A stretch of 32,619 bases of DNA from Chloroflexota bacterium (GTDB lineage Bacteria; Chloroflexota; Anaerolineae; Anaerolineales; Villigracilaceae): NCBI GenBank assembly GCA_005778035.1, contig SXKT01000012.1, positions 1 through 32,619 of the forward strand, in the 5' to 3' direction. Below are positions 14,431 to 23,801 of the stretch, in pieces. The notes beneath the pieces are model-generated. The model made no database searches. It was not told where the DNA came from and saw nothing but the letters and a program-made list of their open reading frames with translations. The first letter of the stretch is position 1. The number at the start of each line of letters is the position of its first letter. The position numbers and the translations under genes were made by a program.

Positions 14431-17408
14431 AGCAGTTGTTTTTTGCGGGCTTGAATAATTGCTTGAACCCGATTATTGACGCCCAATTTTAGGTAGATAT
14501 TTGCGATGTGGGTCTTGATAGTGCTTTCTGAAACTGATAATTTTTGAGCCATCTCACGGTTCGAATCACCAAAGGCAAGTAACCGCAACACATCCAATTC
14601 TCGTGCGCTGATCATGCCTTCGTGAATCGCGCCAGAACTGGCCTCTATAACGGGGAATTCGCGGTGGGGGGCCAATTCTAAAAGATCTCTGACAAAAAAA
14701 CGTGCCTGAGGTGGCAACCCTTCAACGCTTACCGACATCGATAACAATGGCTGACACAGGTCCAGGCGTTCAAAAAATGGACGAGTAATGTTTTCCTGGG
14801 CAGCGCTCTTTACAACATCGGTGAAGGCGATCTTGGCCTTTGAAATTTGGTCCGTTTCGAAGTATGAGATAGCACGCAAAAGTAAAATATCGGTGATCGG
14901 TTCTGATTGAATCATTCCGGGGAATTTTTCCAATAACTCATCCAAATAAAAAGCCGCCAAATCGGGTTGGCGCCGGCGAAGCAGAAATTCACTCTGGACC
15001 AATTGGGTTAGCATATGCCCGCTAATATTTTCATTCTCCGCCAATAATTTGCGGGTCTTGTCCATATTGCCCTCTCTCAGGCTTACTAATGCGGCGTAGG
15101 CTGTCAGATCTGGGTCTTGCCATTGGCCGGAAGGCCTCCGGGAATGCGCTTCGCGCAGGTTGTTAATCGTATCGGCCGCTGCGGTAAAGTTTTTTTCACC
15201 CAAAAAGATCCGGGTTTGCCAAAGAGCATGTAATACCGGCATGTTAAAGCTGGCAGGGTTTGGGTCCACCTCTTTAGATTGGTTGAGGTATTTTTGGGCA
15301 AGTGAGAGATCATTCCGCTCGATGAAAACCCTGCTAAGTCCGGCCAAGATCATGCTGGCAGGTTCGGGTAACTTGCCTCGTTTTTCCAGAACAGTTTCAA
15401 GCGTTTGTCGGCAGATCATCTCACTCTTTTTTAATTGCCCCATCTGAAAAGACAAACGTGCGTAGGCGTTTCCAGCCATCAGGTAAACAAAAAGATTCCC
15501 TTGTTTTATTGAGCGATCATAAAGGTCGACAATCTTGCGCTCATTTTCCATTGGGGATTCAAAATTGAGTGCACGCACAACGTGCAAATCGCTGAGTAAT
15601 TTCCACCGTTCAGATGAATGGGTGGATCGGGCTGGAATGTTGAAGCCTTCATTTTCAGCCCAGTAGTTACGCAACACCTGAATCTCGGCGAGCATATCGC
15701 GCTCATCCAAGTTAAGGGTGTGGTCAGGTTTGCGGCGAAGGTTGTTTTCAATGTGCGAAACAAACCTTTCAATTCTTTGTGGTGGAAGGGCAACGTAGGC
15801 AAGCCGAAGGTATACGAAAAGCAAGTCTTTGTGGTTTTGAACAACATTCACTGGTAATTCTTGAAGCCAACGAAGCAATCGAGAATCCTCGCCGTATTGT
15901 TCCAGCTCTCGCATTGCCATCTCTTCGATCAGCAATGCTGCTTCATCCCAAGCCTTGGTAGCCAGCAAATGATGGATCGCATCCGCTGAGGCAACCTGAT
16001 CGTGATACCACTTTGCGGCTTTTAAGTGAAGTTCTTCTGATAGTCCTGGAAATCGGGCGTTGAGCTGGCTTTGCAACATTTCTGCAAACAGGTCGTGGTA
16101 TCGGTACCAGCCAGGTTGTTCCAGCCGGACAATGAACAAATTGTCTTGCCACAATCGATCCAACATTTCCGCCCCGTTAAAATCACCTGTTACAGCGCAA
16201 CAAAGATCAGCATTTAAATTTTTTAAGATCGAGGTTTTGAGAAGGAAATTTTGCATTTCTGTTGAGGATCGATGTAAAACGGTTTCCATAAAATATTCAC
16301 GCATATAAATATGGGCACCACTAAATGTCTCAACAAATCTGTGTGGGTCTTCGTGTTTGCCCAAGGCCATTGCCGTCAAGGTTAGGCCTGCTGCCCAACC
16401 TTCGGCATGCGAACTTAATTTTTCGTAATCCACCCGCTGCAAACTATCGATCCGCGAATACTTCTGTAAATAACTGACACCTTCATCAAGGCTAAAACGC
16501 AGGTCATTGACGTCAAACTCAGTCACCAACCCCCGCGCACGCATGTCTCCAAGCATTAAGGGGGGTTTGTTATGACCAGAGATGACCAACATGAAGTTTG
16601 ATGGCAGTGATTGCAACCAGTGTTGGATCGCGTCAAAAATCTCGCTATTGTGGATGCGGTGAAAATCATCCAAAACAAGGCCGATCTTCCGGCCAATTTT
16701 CGACCAATTACTGATCCCGTTCGCAAGCCTGGAAACGATCTCGTCAATAGGTGTAGAAAGTCCGCTATTCAGAATTCCCACAATATCCATGCCAAATTCA
16801 GGGTCGATGGTTTGCAAGGCTTTTAAAACAGAATAAAAAAAACGAGAGCGGTAATTATCCTCTTTATCCACAGTTAGCCAGGCAACCGGGAAACCGCATT
16901 TTTGGCGCCATTCATTTAGTAAGGTACTTTTGCCAAATCCACTGGGCGCGTAGATCACCGTAAGTGGATTTTGGATCTGTTCCAGCAAATTGGGTCGTGA
17001 TACCAAAATCCGAGGAAGCATGGGGACATCCACTTTGGAAAGTGGAAAGGATGGATGTTCGATACGCGGTTCGTGACGGGGAGGTTTCTCGTCTGGAATA
17101 ATTTCGAGATAATTTGAAAGCAAACTTTGGCGGTGGAACGAGTGGCTAACTTGCACCAGCTTTTCTTTGGAGATTTGCTCGGATTTCCCCAAATATACTT
17201 TTTCTAACCGTCCGTTGACCTTGTGGTAAGCGTACCAGTACGAAGAATTTCGCCTTTGCTCCCTTTGGGCCAAATACTGGCCTTCGCTCCCATGATAATG
17301 AAAGCGGTCATTTGTTTGCAGCCAAAGAAACCATGCTGGGGATCCGATCTCAACTGGATCAGGTTCGATCAATAGTTGGTTTTGTCGGACGATGGTTTTA
17401 TTTTTCAT
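14427..17408 (-). CDS. MalT-like STAND ATPase transcriptional regulator with LuxR-type HTH
   Basis: Walker A APSGFGKSTLLNEW, Walker B IGLVLDDFH, C-terminal LuxR HTH ISARELDVLRLLAFGDSNREMAQKLSVSESTIKTHIANIYLKLGVNNRVQAI; likely start MKNKTIVRQ at 17408 (ORF track start is 17546). Confidence 0.9.
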   Translation of the reverse strand: MKNKTIVRQNQLLIEPDPVEIGSPAWFLWLQTNDRFHYHGSEGQYLAQREQRRNSSYWYAYHKVNGRLEKVYLGKSEQISKEKLVQVSHSFHRQSLLSNYLEIIPDEKPPRHEPRIEHPSFPLSKVDVPMLPRILVSRPNLLEQIQNPLTVIYAPSGFGKSTLLNEWRQKCGFPVAWLTVDKEDNYRSRFFYSVLKALQTIDPEFGMDIVGILNSGLSTPIDEIVSRLANGISNWSKIGRKIGLVLDDFHRIHNSEIFDAIQHWLQSLPSNFMLVISGHNKPPLMLGDMRARGLVTEFDVNDLRFSLDEGVSYLQKYSRIDSLQRVDYEKLSSHAEGWAAGLTLTAMALGKHEDPHRFVETFSGAHIYMREYFMETVLHRSSTEMQNFLLKTSILKNLNADLCCAVTGDFNGAEMLDRLWQDNLFIVRLEQPGWYRYHDLFAEMLQSQLNARFPGLSEELHLKAAKWYHDQVASADAIHHLLATKAWDEAALLIEEMAMRELEQYGEDSRLLRWLQELPVNVVQNHKDLLFVYLRLAYVALPPQRIERFVSHIENNLRRKPDHTLNLDERDMLAEIQVLRNYWAENEGFNIPARSTHSSERWKLLSDLHVVRALNFESPMENERKIVDLYDRSIKQGNLFVYLMAGNAYARLSFQMGQLKKSEMICRQTLETVLEKRGKLPEPASMILAGLSRVFIERNDLSLAQKYLNQSKEVDPNPASFNMPVLHALWQTRIFLGEKNFTAAADTINNLREAHSRRPSGQWQDPDLTAYAALVSLREGNMDKTRKLLAENENISGHMLTQLVQSEFLLRRRQPDLAAFYLDELLEKFPGMIQSEPITDILLLRAISYFETDQISKAKIAFTDVVKSAAQENITRPFFERLDLCQPLLSMSVSVEGLPPQARFFVRDLLELAPHREFPVIEASSGAIHEGMISARELDVLRLLAFGDSNREMAQKLSVSESTIKTHIANIYLKLGVNNRVQAIIQARKKQLL

Positions 17409-17450
17409 TTTTTTGCTATGGTATATAAAAATATTCCAAAGGATAGGGAT

Positions 17451-17456
17451 ATTATA
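17451..17456 (-). promoter_or_regulatory. Candidate -10 (TATAAT on - strand) for the LuxR/MalT-like regulator
   Basis: + strand ATTATA at 17451-17456, ~43 nt upstream of the predicted start. Confidence 0.45.
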
Positions 17457-17458
17457 CA

Positions 17459-17525
17459 TGTTGGGTAACTTTTTGAACCAAATTGGTGATAGAAGGACCA
17501 TAGAAACGCAGAGAGTTACCCAACA
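17459..17525. promoter_or_regulatory. Divergent-promoter dyad: TGTTGGGTAACT ... AGTTACCCAACA
   Basis: Perfect 12-bp inverted repeat, arms 17459-17470 and 17514-17525, 43-nt spacer; smaller palindrome ACCAA-A-TTGGT (17477-17487) inside. Confidence 0.7.
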
Positions 17526-17664
17526 ACAAGGTAATAATTCATCCAACTGCCTGATTTCATTTAGAGCGTGGATGGCATAAACTTTTATTGCTTATATGGT
17601 GCCACCTAACGGCGTTCGATGATATGGATGAGGGGCGTAAACCATATGGCAAAAACCTTTGTGA

Positions 17665-17684
17665 ATTACCAAGCAATTGGTAAT
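17665..17684. promoter_or_regulatory. Palindrome ATTACCAA-GCAA-TTGGTAAT upstream of the SBP gene, candidate operator
   Basis: Perfect 8-bp arms with a 4-nt spacer, ending about 23 nt before the ATG at 17707. Confidence 0.65.
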
Positions 17685-17706
17685 AAATTTTGAGAGGAGA
17701 AAAGTA

Positions 17707-19599
17707 ATGAAGAAAAATTTGAACGTTTTATTCACCTTGCTGGTATTGCTCGGCATCATGCTTTCAGCATGCTCCGCGCCTGCCGCAACCGAAGCTCCTG
17801 CTGCTGAAGCCCCTGCGGCTGAGGCTCCTGCCGCTGAAGCCCCTGCGGCCGAAGCTCCTGTAGCTGAGGAACCCGTCACCGCCGATACTCTTCCCCGTGA
17901 ACAGACCATGTATTTCAATGGTTTACAGTGGGGCCCCATCACTGGTTGGAATCCCTATTCCTCCAACAACAACAATGCCATGGCTGTAAACCAACAGGAC
18001 AATGCCCTGTTGACCATGTTCGAGACCCCCTATGCCTACAATATGCTTAGTGGTGAGTTCGTGCCGTTGTTGGCTGATGGCCCCTACGCTTGGGATGAGG
18101 GCATGACCGCCATCACCTTCAAGATCAAATCCGCTGCCAAGTGGAGCGATGGCACACCCATCACTGCTGATGACGCGGCTTACACATGGGCTACCAACAT
18201 TAAGTATGAGACCAATGCCGGTGTTTCCAACAAGGAATACATTGACACCATTGAAGCTGTTGATGCGCAGACTGTGGTTGTAAAAGCCAAGTTAAACGCC
18301 GATGGCAAAGCTGTCAATCCTTTGTTGGTTGCCAACTACCTCACCAACAACTACATCATCCAAAAAGCCTGGACCGAGACCCTCGAAGCCCGTTCCGCTG
18401 ACGCTGCGGCTTTCAAGGCTGATCCTGCCGAGGATGTGGTTGGATCTGGTCCTTACAAGAAGTTCTTTGCTGATGAAACCAAAGTAGTTTTGGAACGTGA
18501 TGACAATTATTGGGGCCAGGATGCTTCCATGTTTGGCAAGCTCCCCACTCCCAAGTACTTGGCTCATATCATGTACAAAGACAACGCTGCCGGTTTCACT
18601 GCCTTCCAGGCTGGTGAAGTTGATGTGTCACAACAGTTCAACGCCAACATCCAGGATCTTTGGTTGAAGGATATGTTGCCTGTTTCGACCTACCTGCCCG
18701 AGGCCCCTTATGGCATCGGCGCCAGCTTGCCGACTGCATTCTTCAACGTTGCTTCCAACGGTTTGGATCAGGTTGCCATCCGCAAGGCGATCGCCATGGC
18801 TGTCGACTATGACACCATCATCGCGAATGCTATGACCAACCAGTCCGCTACCTTCACCCAGGTTCCTCGCTCCATCATGAACCCGACCGCTGGTGAGCAG
18901 GGTATGTACGACCAAGCCGCAGTTGCTGAACTCCAATGGACCGGTAAGGACATTGAAGGCGCCAAGGCCATGCTCGACGCCGCTGGTGTTGTTGACAGCG
19001 ACGGCGATGGCTGGCGCGAATACAACGGCAAGAAGCTGAGCTATGTTGCTCTGTGCCCCAATGGTTGGTCCGACTGGCAAGCAGCCATTGAAGTTGTGGC
19101 CGCTGCTGGCAAGGAAATTGGCATCGAGATCACTACCAACTTCCCCGAGTGGGCAGTTTACCAAACCGTTGTTACCAACTGGCCGCTTCCCGAAGGTTAT
19201 GACATCTTCATGATGTGGTCTGATGGTGCCGGCCCTGCCCAGCCTTGGGCTCGTGTCCGCAAGTTGATCGGTTCCGAATTTGCCCAAACCCAGGGCAACT
19301 GGAACGGCAACTGGGGTGGTTACAAGAACGCCGATGCTGACGCTCTCATTGCCGGTATCCCTGGCATGACCGACCCCGCTGAGGTAAAGGCTGCTTACAC
19401 CGAGCTGACCAAGATCTACCTCACTGATGTTCCTTCCTTCACACTTATGTATCGCCCGCAGAACTTCCACGCTGTGAACGAGACCGTTTGGACCAACTTC
19501 CCGCACGACGGGGATGGCACCAATCCTCCTGTTCCCCCGATGGACCTCGTCTTCGGTTGGGGTATCGCTGGCCTCTATAACGTAGAGCTGGTGAAGTAA
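17707..19599 (+). CDS. ABC transporter substrate-binding lipoprotein, family 5 (peptide/oligosaccharide type)
   Basis: Lipoprotein signal [25 protein letters not shown]_bac_5-like features ([43 protein letters not shown]). Confidence 0.93.
   Translation: MKKNLNVLFTLLVLLGIMLSACSAPAATEAPAAEAPAAEAPAAEAPAAEAPVAEEPVTADTLPREQTMYFNGLQWGPITGWNPYSSNNNNAMAVNQQDNALLTMFETPYAYNMLSGEFVPLLADGPYAWDEGMTAITFKIKSAAKWSDGTPITADDAAYTWATNIKYETNAGVSNKEYIDTIEAVDAQTVVVKAKLNADGKAVNPLLVANYLTNNYIIQKAWTETLEARSADAAAFKADPAEDVVGSGPYKKFFADETKVVLERDDNYWGQDASMFGKLPTPKYLAHIMYKDNAAGFTAFQAGEVDVSQQFNANIQDLWLKDMLPVSTYLPEAPYGIGASLPTAFFNVASNGLDQVAIRKAIAMAVDYDTIIANAMTNQSATFTQVPRSIMNPTAGEQGMYDQAAVAELQWTGKDIEGAKAMLDAAGVVDSDGDGWREYNGKKLSYVALCPNGWSDWQAAIEVVAAAGKEIGIEITTNFPEWAVYQTVVTNWPLPEGYDIFMMWSDGAGPAQPWARVRKLIGSEFAQTQGNWNGNWGGYKNADADALIAGIPGMTDPAEVKAAYTELTKIYLTDVPSFTLMYRPQNFHAVNETVWTNFPHDGDGTNPPVPPMDLVFGWGIAGLYNVELVK
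17791..17865 (+). repeat. In-frame 15-bp tandem repeat coding EAPAA linker (about 5 units) behind the lipidated Cys
   Basis: GAAGCTCCTGCTGCT / GAAGCCCCTGCGGCT / GAGGCTCCTGCCGCT / GAAGCCCCTGCGGCC / GAAGCTCCTGTAGCT. Confidence 0.85.
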
Positions 19600-19617
19600 T
19601 TCTTCCCTAAGCATCAA

Positions 19618-19652
19618 TACAGCCATGTTCCAACCGTTGGAACATGGCTGTA
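19618..19652 (+). other. Perfect 17-bp inverted repeat (hairpin) between SBP and permease genes
   Basis: TACAGCCATGTTCCAAC (19618-19634) - C - GTTGGAACATGGCTGTA (19636-19652), followed by A-rich, not T-rich, sequence. Confidence 0.9.
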
Positions 19653-19675
19653 CCTTAAAAAAAGGAGATGAGGCC

Positions 19676-20680
19676 TTGAAAGGATACCGAAAGTATTTTC
19701 TCAACAAATTGTTCTGGTTTTTGCTAACTTTTGTCGCGGCTTTTTTACTAAATTTCATTTTGCCGCGCCTAATGCCAGGTGACCCTGTTGCGGTGATCAC
19801 CCAAAAAGTGGCAACCGGCATGCAAAGTCAGGCTGCTGTTCAGGCTGTTTACCAACAATACGCCGAGCAGTTCGGTACCAATAAGCCGCTCCACGAACAA
19901 TTCTTGCTTTACGTAACCAATGTTTTCAAGGGCAATTTCGGTACATCTTTCAGCCAATTTCCAAGGCCAGTATCTGAGATCATCAAAGCCTCTCTCGGTT
20001 GGACCCTCGCTTTACAGTTTCCGGCGATCATCTTTGGATGGATCGTTGGCAACCTGCTGGGTGCGTTAGCGGCATACCTTAAAGGTACTTTCGACAAATT
20101 TGTAATGCCTGTCAGCATTTTTATCAGCAATCTTCCCGCGTTTGGTATGGCAGTGATCTTGTTGGTGGTTTTTGCCGTCAACTTGCGCTGGTTTCCCACG
20201 TCTGGCGGCTACGGTTTCGATATGATCCCCAGCTTGAGGTGGGATTTTGTAAGATCGGTCATACATCACTACCAATTACCCTTCTGGTCAATTGTATTGA
20301 TCATGATCGGTGGCCAGGCGATCGGCATGAGGTCGATGGCTATTTATGAATTAAACGCAGATTACGTAAAATATAGCCGTTTTATGGGTATCAAGGATCA
20401 AAAGATCATTGGTTATGTTTTTCGTAATGCCATGCTGCCACAGGTTACCGGGTTGGCCTTATCTATTGGTACCATGGTTGGTGGCGCGCTCATTGCCGAG
20501 ATCATTTTCAGCTATCCTGGTTTGGGTACAACCATGCTTAGCGGAATTATGGGGCAAGACTATCCGCTGATCTCTGCAGTTACCTTGATCATTACCTTGA
20601 TGACGTTGTTTGCCAACTTCGCCATTGAGATCATTTATGGCATCATCGATCCGCGCATCAAAGCGGCCCAATCGGACTAA
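19676..20680 (+). CDS. Opp/Dpp-type ABC transporter permease 1 (DppB-like)
   Basis: [48 protein letters not shown]-like region [33 protein letters not shown] start at 19676 with AAAGGAGATGAGG upstream. Confidence 0.92.
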   Translation: MKGYRKYFLNKLFWFLLTFVAAFLLNFILPRLMPGDPVAVITQKVATGMQSQAAVQAVYQQYAEQFGTNKPLHEQFLLYVTNVFKGNFGTSFSQFPRPVSEIIKASLGWTLALQFPAIIFGWIVGNLLGALAAYLKGTFDKFVMPVSIFISNLPAFGMAVILLVVFAVNLRWFPTSGGYGFDMIPSLRWDFVRSVIHHYQLPFWSIVLIMIGGQAIGMRSMAIYELNADYVKYSRFMGIKDQKIIGYVFRNAMLPQVTGLALSIGTMVGGALIAEIIFSYPGLGTTMLSGIMGQDYPLISAVTLIITLMTLFANFAIEIIYGIIDPRIKAAQSD

Positions 20681-20692
20681 GGGAGCCAAGCC

Positions 20693-21943
20693 ATGATTCA
20701 TACCCTTCAACAGATCTTCCATTCTGGAAAGTTCAAATTGGGCTTTGCCATTTTCACCTCTTTGCTTGCTTTTATTTTTATTTACCCGATTTTTATACCT
20801 GAAGCACCTTTGGCAATCCTCGGCCAAGGCACCTTCTTCCCACCAGGGATTTATGTGAATGTATACGATAGCCTCGATACTTCAAAGTACATCATCAACC
20901 AGGAAGGCGCGGCAAAACGGCGCATTGCCAACAAGCTATCTGAGGATGACAGGGTCGCGATCAAAGAGTATTTGGTTGCTGCCGGTGTTGACGAATCTCG
21001 AATTGACATCACCAACACCGATGAACTTTTGCAACAATGGAAGGCAACCTTTGACCCAAAAAGAAGTATCAAAGGCTTTACCAACGCAAAAAGAAATTAC
21101 TATATCCGGTTGAATACCGCCCTTCAATCACTTTACTCCACAGGTCCGGCTATCATCGCAGTCAACGACCCTGAAACCAACACGCTTTTAGAATCCAAAA
21201 AAGTTACTGTCACTGAATATGTGAATGTAAACGAAGTCCCCACTGTCCGGATATTCCCCCTGGGGACAGACAATTTTGGCCGCGATATGCTTACGGAGCT
21301 GGTAGCGGCTACGAAAACATCATTGCAGATCGGTTTTATCGCCGGGCTAATAGCCACCCTTATCGGTCTTACTTTGGGTTTGCTCGCGGGGTATATTGGC
21401 GGTTTTGTCGATGACATCATCAATTTCATCAGCAATCTATTTATTGTAATTCCACCATTTGTTTTATTGGTGCTCATATCCTTCAGCATTGGCCAAGAGC
21501 AACGAGGGGCATCTACCGTGGCTGCAGTGATCGGTTTTACATCCTGGGTATGGACAGCACGTGCGGTGCGCTCGCAGGTCATTTCGTTACGCAACCGAGA
21601 CCATGTCAACTTATCCAAGTTGTCTGGCCATTCCATCCCTCACATTATCCTGACTGATATTTTGCCCTACATCGCTTCCTATGTCATTATGGCAATGATC
21701 CTTCAGATCTCATCCGGCATTTTGGCTGAAGCCAGCTTATCCATTCTTGGTTTAGGGCCGAAAACCACCGAAGTGCCGACATTGGGCTTGATGATGAACT
21801 GGGCAATGATCTACCAAGCCCAACTGCAAGGCAATTGGTGGGCATACTTCCCGGTTCTGGCTGTGATCGCATTGATCGCTTTTTCCATGAACCTGATGAA
21901 CACTGGTCTCGACCAGGTATTCAACCCCTCACTGCGAGATTAG
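20693..21943 (+). CDS. Opp/Dpp-type ABC transporter permease 2 (DppC-like) with long extracytoplasmic insertion
   Basis: [25 protein letters not shown] motif, C-terminal LSILGLGP...NWAMIYQAQ; about 150 residues between TM1 and the GTDxxGRD motif. Confidence 0.9.
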   Translation: MIHTLQQIFHSGKFKLGFAIFTSLLAFIFIYPIFIPEAPLAILGQGTFFPPGIYVNVYDSLDTSKYIINQEGAAKRRIANKLSEDDRVAIKEYLVAAGVDESRIDITNTDELLQQWKATFDPKRSIKGFTNAKRNYYIRLNTALQSLYSTGPAIIAVNDPETNTLLESKKVTVTEYVNVNEVPTVRIFPLGTDNFGRDMLTELVAATKTSLQIGFIAGLIATLIGLTLGLLAGYIGGFVDDIINFISNLFIVIPPFVLLVLISFSIGQEQRGASTVAAVIGFTSWVWTARAVRSQVISLRNRDHVNLSKLSGHSIPHIILTDILPYIASYVIMAMILQISSGILAEASLSILGLGPKTTEVPTLGLMMNWAMIYQAQLQGNWWAYFPVLAVIALIAFSMNLMNTGLDQVFNPSLRD

Positions 21944-21952
21944 GCGGAATCC

Positions 21953-22960
21953 ATGGGAAAAGTTATCCTTGAAGTAAAAGACCTTACTACGAAATACATC
22001 ACTCGTTTCAAAGAGGATGTCTACGCAGTGGACCACGTCTCCTTGAAAGTGGAGGAGGGAAAATCGCTCGGGATCGCGGGCGAGTCGGGGTGTGGAAAGT
22101 CCACATTGGCTCTTAGCCTGATGGGCTATTACTTCCCGCCCCTCTATTACACCAGCGGCGATATTATCATCGATGGCAAGCATATTTCCGGGATGGACCC
22201 TGACGAAGTCCGCAAGACTATCCTCGGCAAAGAGATCGCGTATATTCCCCAGGCGGCGATGAATGCGCTAAACCCGACCCAAAAGATCATCAATTTTGTG
22301 GAAGATGTTGTTAGGGCGCATAATCCGAGCGCGACGAAAAAAGATATCTATGATATGGCGCGACAGCGATTCGAATTTTTAGGCCTGCCAGCCAACGTTT
22401 TAGATAAATACGCGGTGGAGCTTTCTGGCGGCATGAAACAAAGGACGGTCATCGCTATATCGGTGATCCTCGGGCCAAAAGTGCTCATCGCTGATGAGCC
22501 TTCATCTGCTTTGGATGTAACCTCGCAGAAAATGGTCATAAAAATGTTGCGAGACTTGATGGACAAGGGCATCATCAAGGCGATGATCTTTATCACCCAT
22601 GAGTTGCCGTTGCTATATAACGTCACCAATGACATCATGGTGATGTATGCAGGGCAGATCGTAGAACGAGGGTCTGCCAAGGAAGCAGTCTTTGATCCGC
22701 TCCACCCGTATGCAAAGGGTTTGATGGGCTCGATCATCGTGCCTGAGGAAGGATTGCGAAACGTCAAGCTTACCGCGATTCCAGGTGTTCCGCCCAACCT
22801 TAAGCACCCACCCGCGGGATGCCGTTTTGCCGAACGATGCAAATTTGCCAAACCTGAATGCCGGGTTATTTCGGTGCAAATTAAAGAGGCTGGCCCTGGC
22901 CGCACCTACCGTTGCATCTTTTCAGAATCTGAATTGAGGGAGGCGTATAAAAATGGCTGA
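21953..22960 (+). CDS. Opp/Dpp-type ABC transporter ATP-binding protein 1 (DppD-like, with C-terminal Cys-containing oligo_HPY domain)
   Basis: [36 protein letters not shown]-terminal [16 protein letters not shown]. Confidence 0.94.
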   Translation: MGKVILEVKDLTTKYITRFKEDVYAVDHVSLKVEEGKSLGIAGESGCGKSTLALSLMGYYFPPLYYTSGDIIIDGKHISGMDPDEVRKTILGKEIAYIPQAAMNALNPTQKIINFVEDVVRAHNPSATKKDIYDMARQRFEFLGLPANVLDKYAVELSGGMKQRTVIAISVILGPKVLIADEPSSALDVTSQKMVIKMLRDLMDKGIIKAMIFITHELPLLYNVTNDIMVMYAGQIVERGSAKEAVFDPLHPYAKGLMGSIIVPEEGLRNVKLTAIPGVPPNLKHPPAGCRFAERCKFAKPECRVISVQIKEAGPGRTYRCIFSESELREAYKNG

Positions 22961-23768
22961 AAAACGGAAATTGTGCCTTAGCGCCAAAGGGTTAACAAAG
23001 GTATTTGGTTTTGGCAAGACCCGCACAGTAGCGGTGGATAACGTGGATTTTAGTTTCTATGAAGGGGAAGTCATTTCAATTGTTGGTGAATCGGGCAGTG
23101 GAAAGACCACCCTGAGCAAGATGTTGCTCGGCCTGATCAACGAGACAGAAGGAGAGATCTTCTTCCTGGGTCAGAAGAGGGATATTCGCTCTCAGCGAAA
23201 CAAACAAGAATACTGGAAAAACATTCAGGCGATCTTTCAGGATCCCTTTTCTTCCTACAATATTTTTAACAAGATCGATTCTGTCTTGCTGGACTGCATT
23301 AAAATGCGCGGTGGCGGTAATTTGCCCAAGGAAAAAAAGATAGAAATGATGCGGGAGGCATGCAGTTTTGTCAACCTTAAGTTCGATGAGTTGACCAATA
23401 AATACCCATTTGAGCTGTCTGGCGGGCAAATGCAACGGTTGATGATCGCCCGTATCTTTTTACTCAAACCCAAGATCTTACTGGCAGATGAACCAACATC
23501 AATGATAGATGCCTGTTCCCGTGCCACCATTTTGGATATGTTGATGGAGTTGCGCAAAGAGATCGGCATGACTGTAATCTTCATTACCCATGATATTGGC
23601 CTCGCATACTATGTATCGGACTCCGTTTATATTATGGAGCATGGAAAATTTGTAGAGTCGGGTACACCTGATGAAGTGATCTTGCACCCCAAACAACCCT
23701 ATACAAAACGATTAATCAATGATGTTCCAAAGATCTATGAGGAATGGGACCTATCGACAGTTGGGTAA
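22953..23768 (+). CDS. Opp/Dpp-type ABC transporter ATP-binding protein 2 (DppF-like, short C terminus)
   Basis: [45 protein letters not shown]; overlaps previous CDS by 8 nt. Confidence 0.94.
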   Translation: MAEKRKLCLSAKGLTKVFGFGKTRTVAVDNVDFSFYEGEVISIVGESGSGKTTLSKMLLGLINETEGEIFFLGQKRDIRSQRNKQEYWKNIQAIFQDPFSSYNIFNKIDSVLLDCIKMRGGGNLPKEKKIEMMREACSFVNLKFDELTNKYPFELSGGQMQRLMIARIFLLKPKILLADEPTSMIDACSRATILDMLMELRKEIGMTVIFITHDIGLAYYVSDSVYIMEHGKFVESGTPDEVILHPKQPYTKRLINDVPKIYEEWDLSTVG

Positions 23769-23801
23769 CACGCCTGAATTTATAAAAAGTAGGTGACATT
23801 A

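Noticed and set aside
17409-17546. N-terminal extension of the LuxR/MalT-like ORF upstream of MKNKTIVRQ
   Set aside because: The extension MDELLPCCWVTLCVSMVLLSPIWFKKLPNMYNIPILWNIFIYHSKK overlaps the predicted promoter and dyad; more likely non-coding.
17791-17865. 15-bp tandem repeats considered as CRISPR-like or mobile repeat
   Set aside because: In-frame coding repeats for an EAPAA linker after a lipoprotein signal peptide; no spacers.
19625-19675. Permease 1 start at 19625 as given in the ORF track
   Set aside because: That ATG lies inside the perfect 17-bp hairpin; the strong SD AAAGGAGATGAGG points to the TTG at 19676.
18628-19821. 397-aa antisense ORF opposite the SBP gene
   Set aside because: Opposes a clearly functional SBP; the composition reflects codon bias of the sense gene, and no recognisable family or SD supports it.
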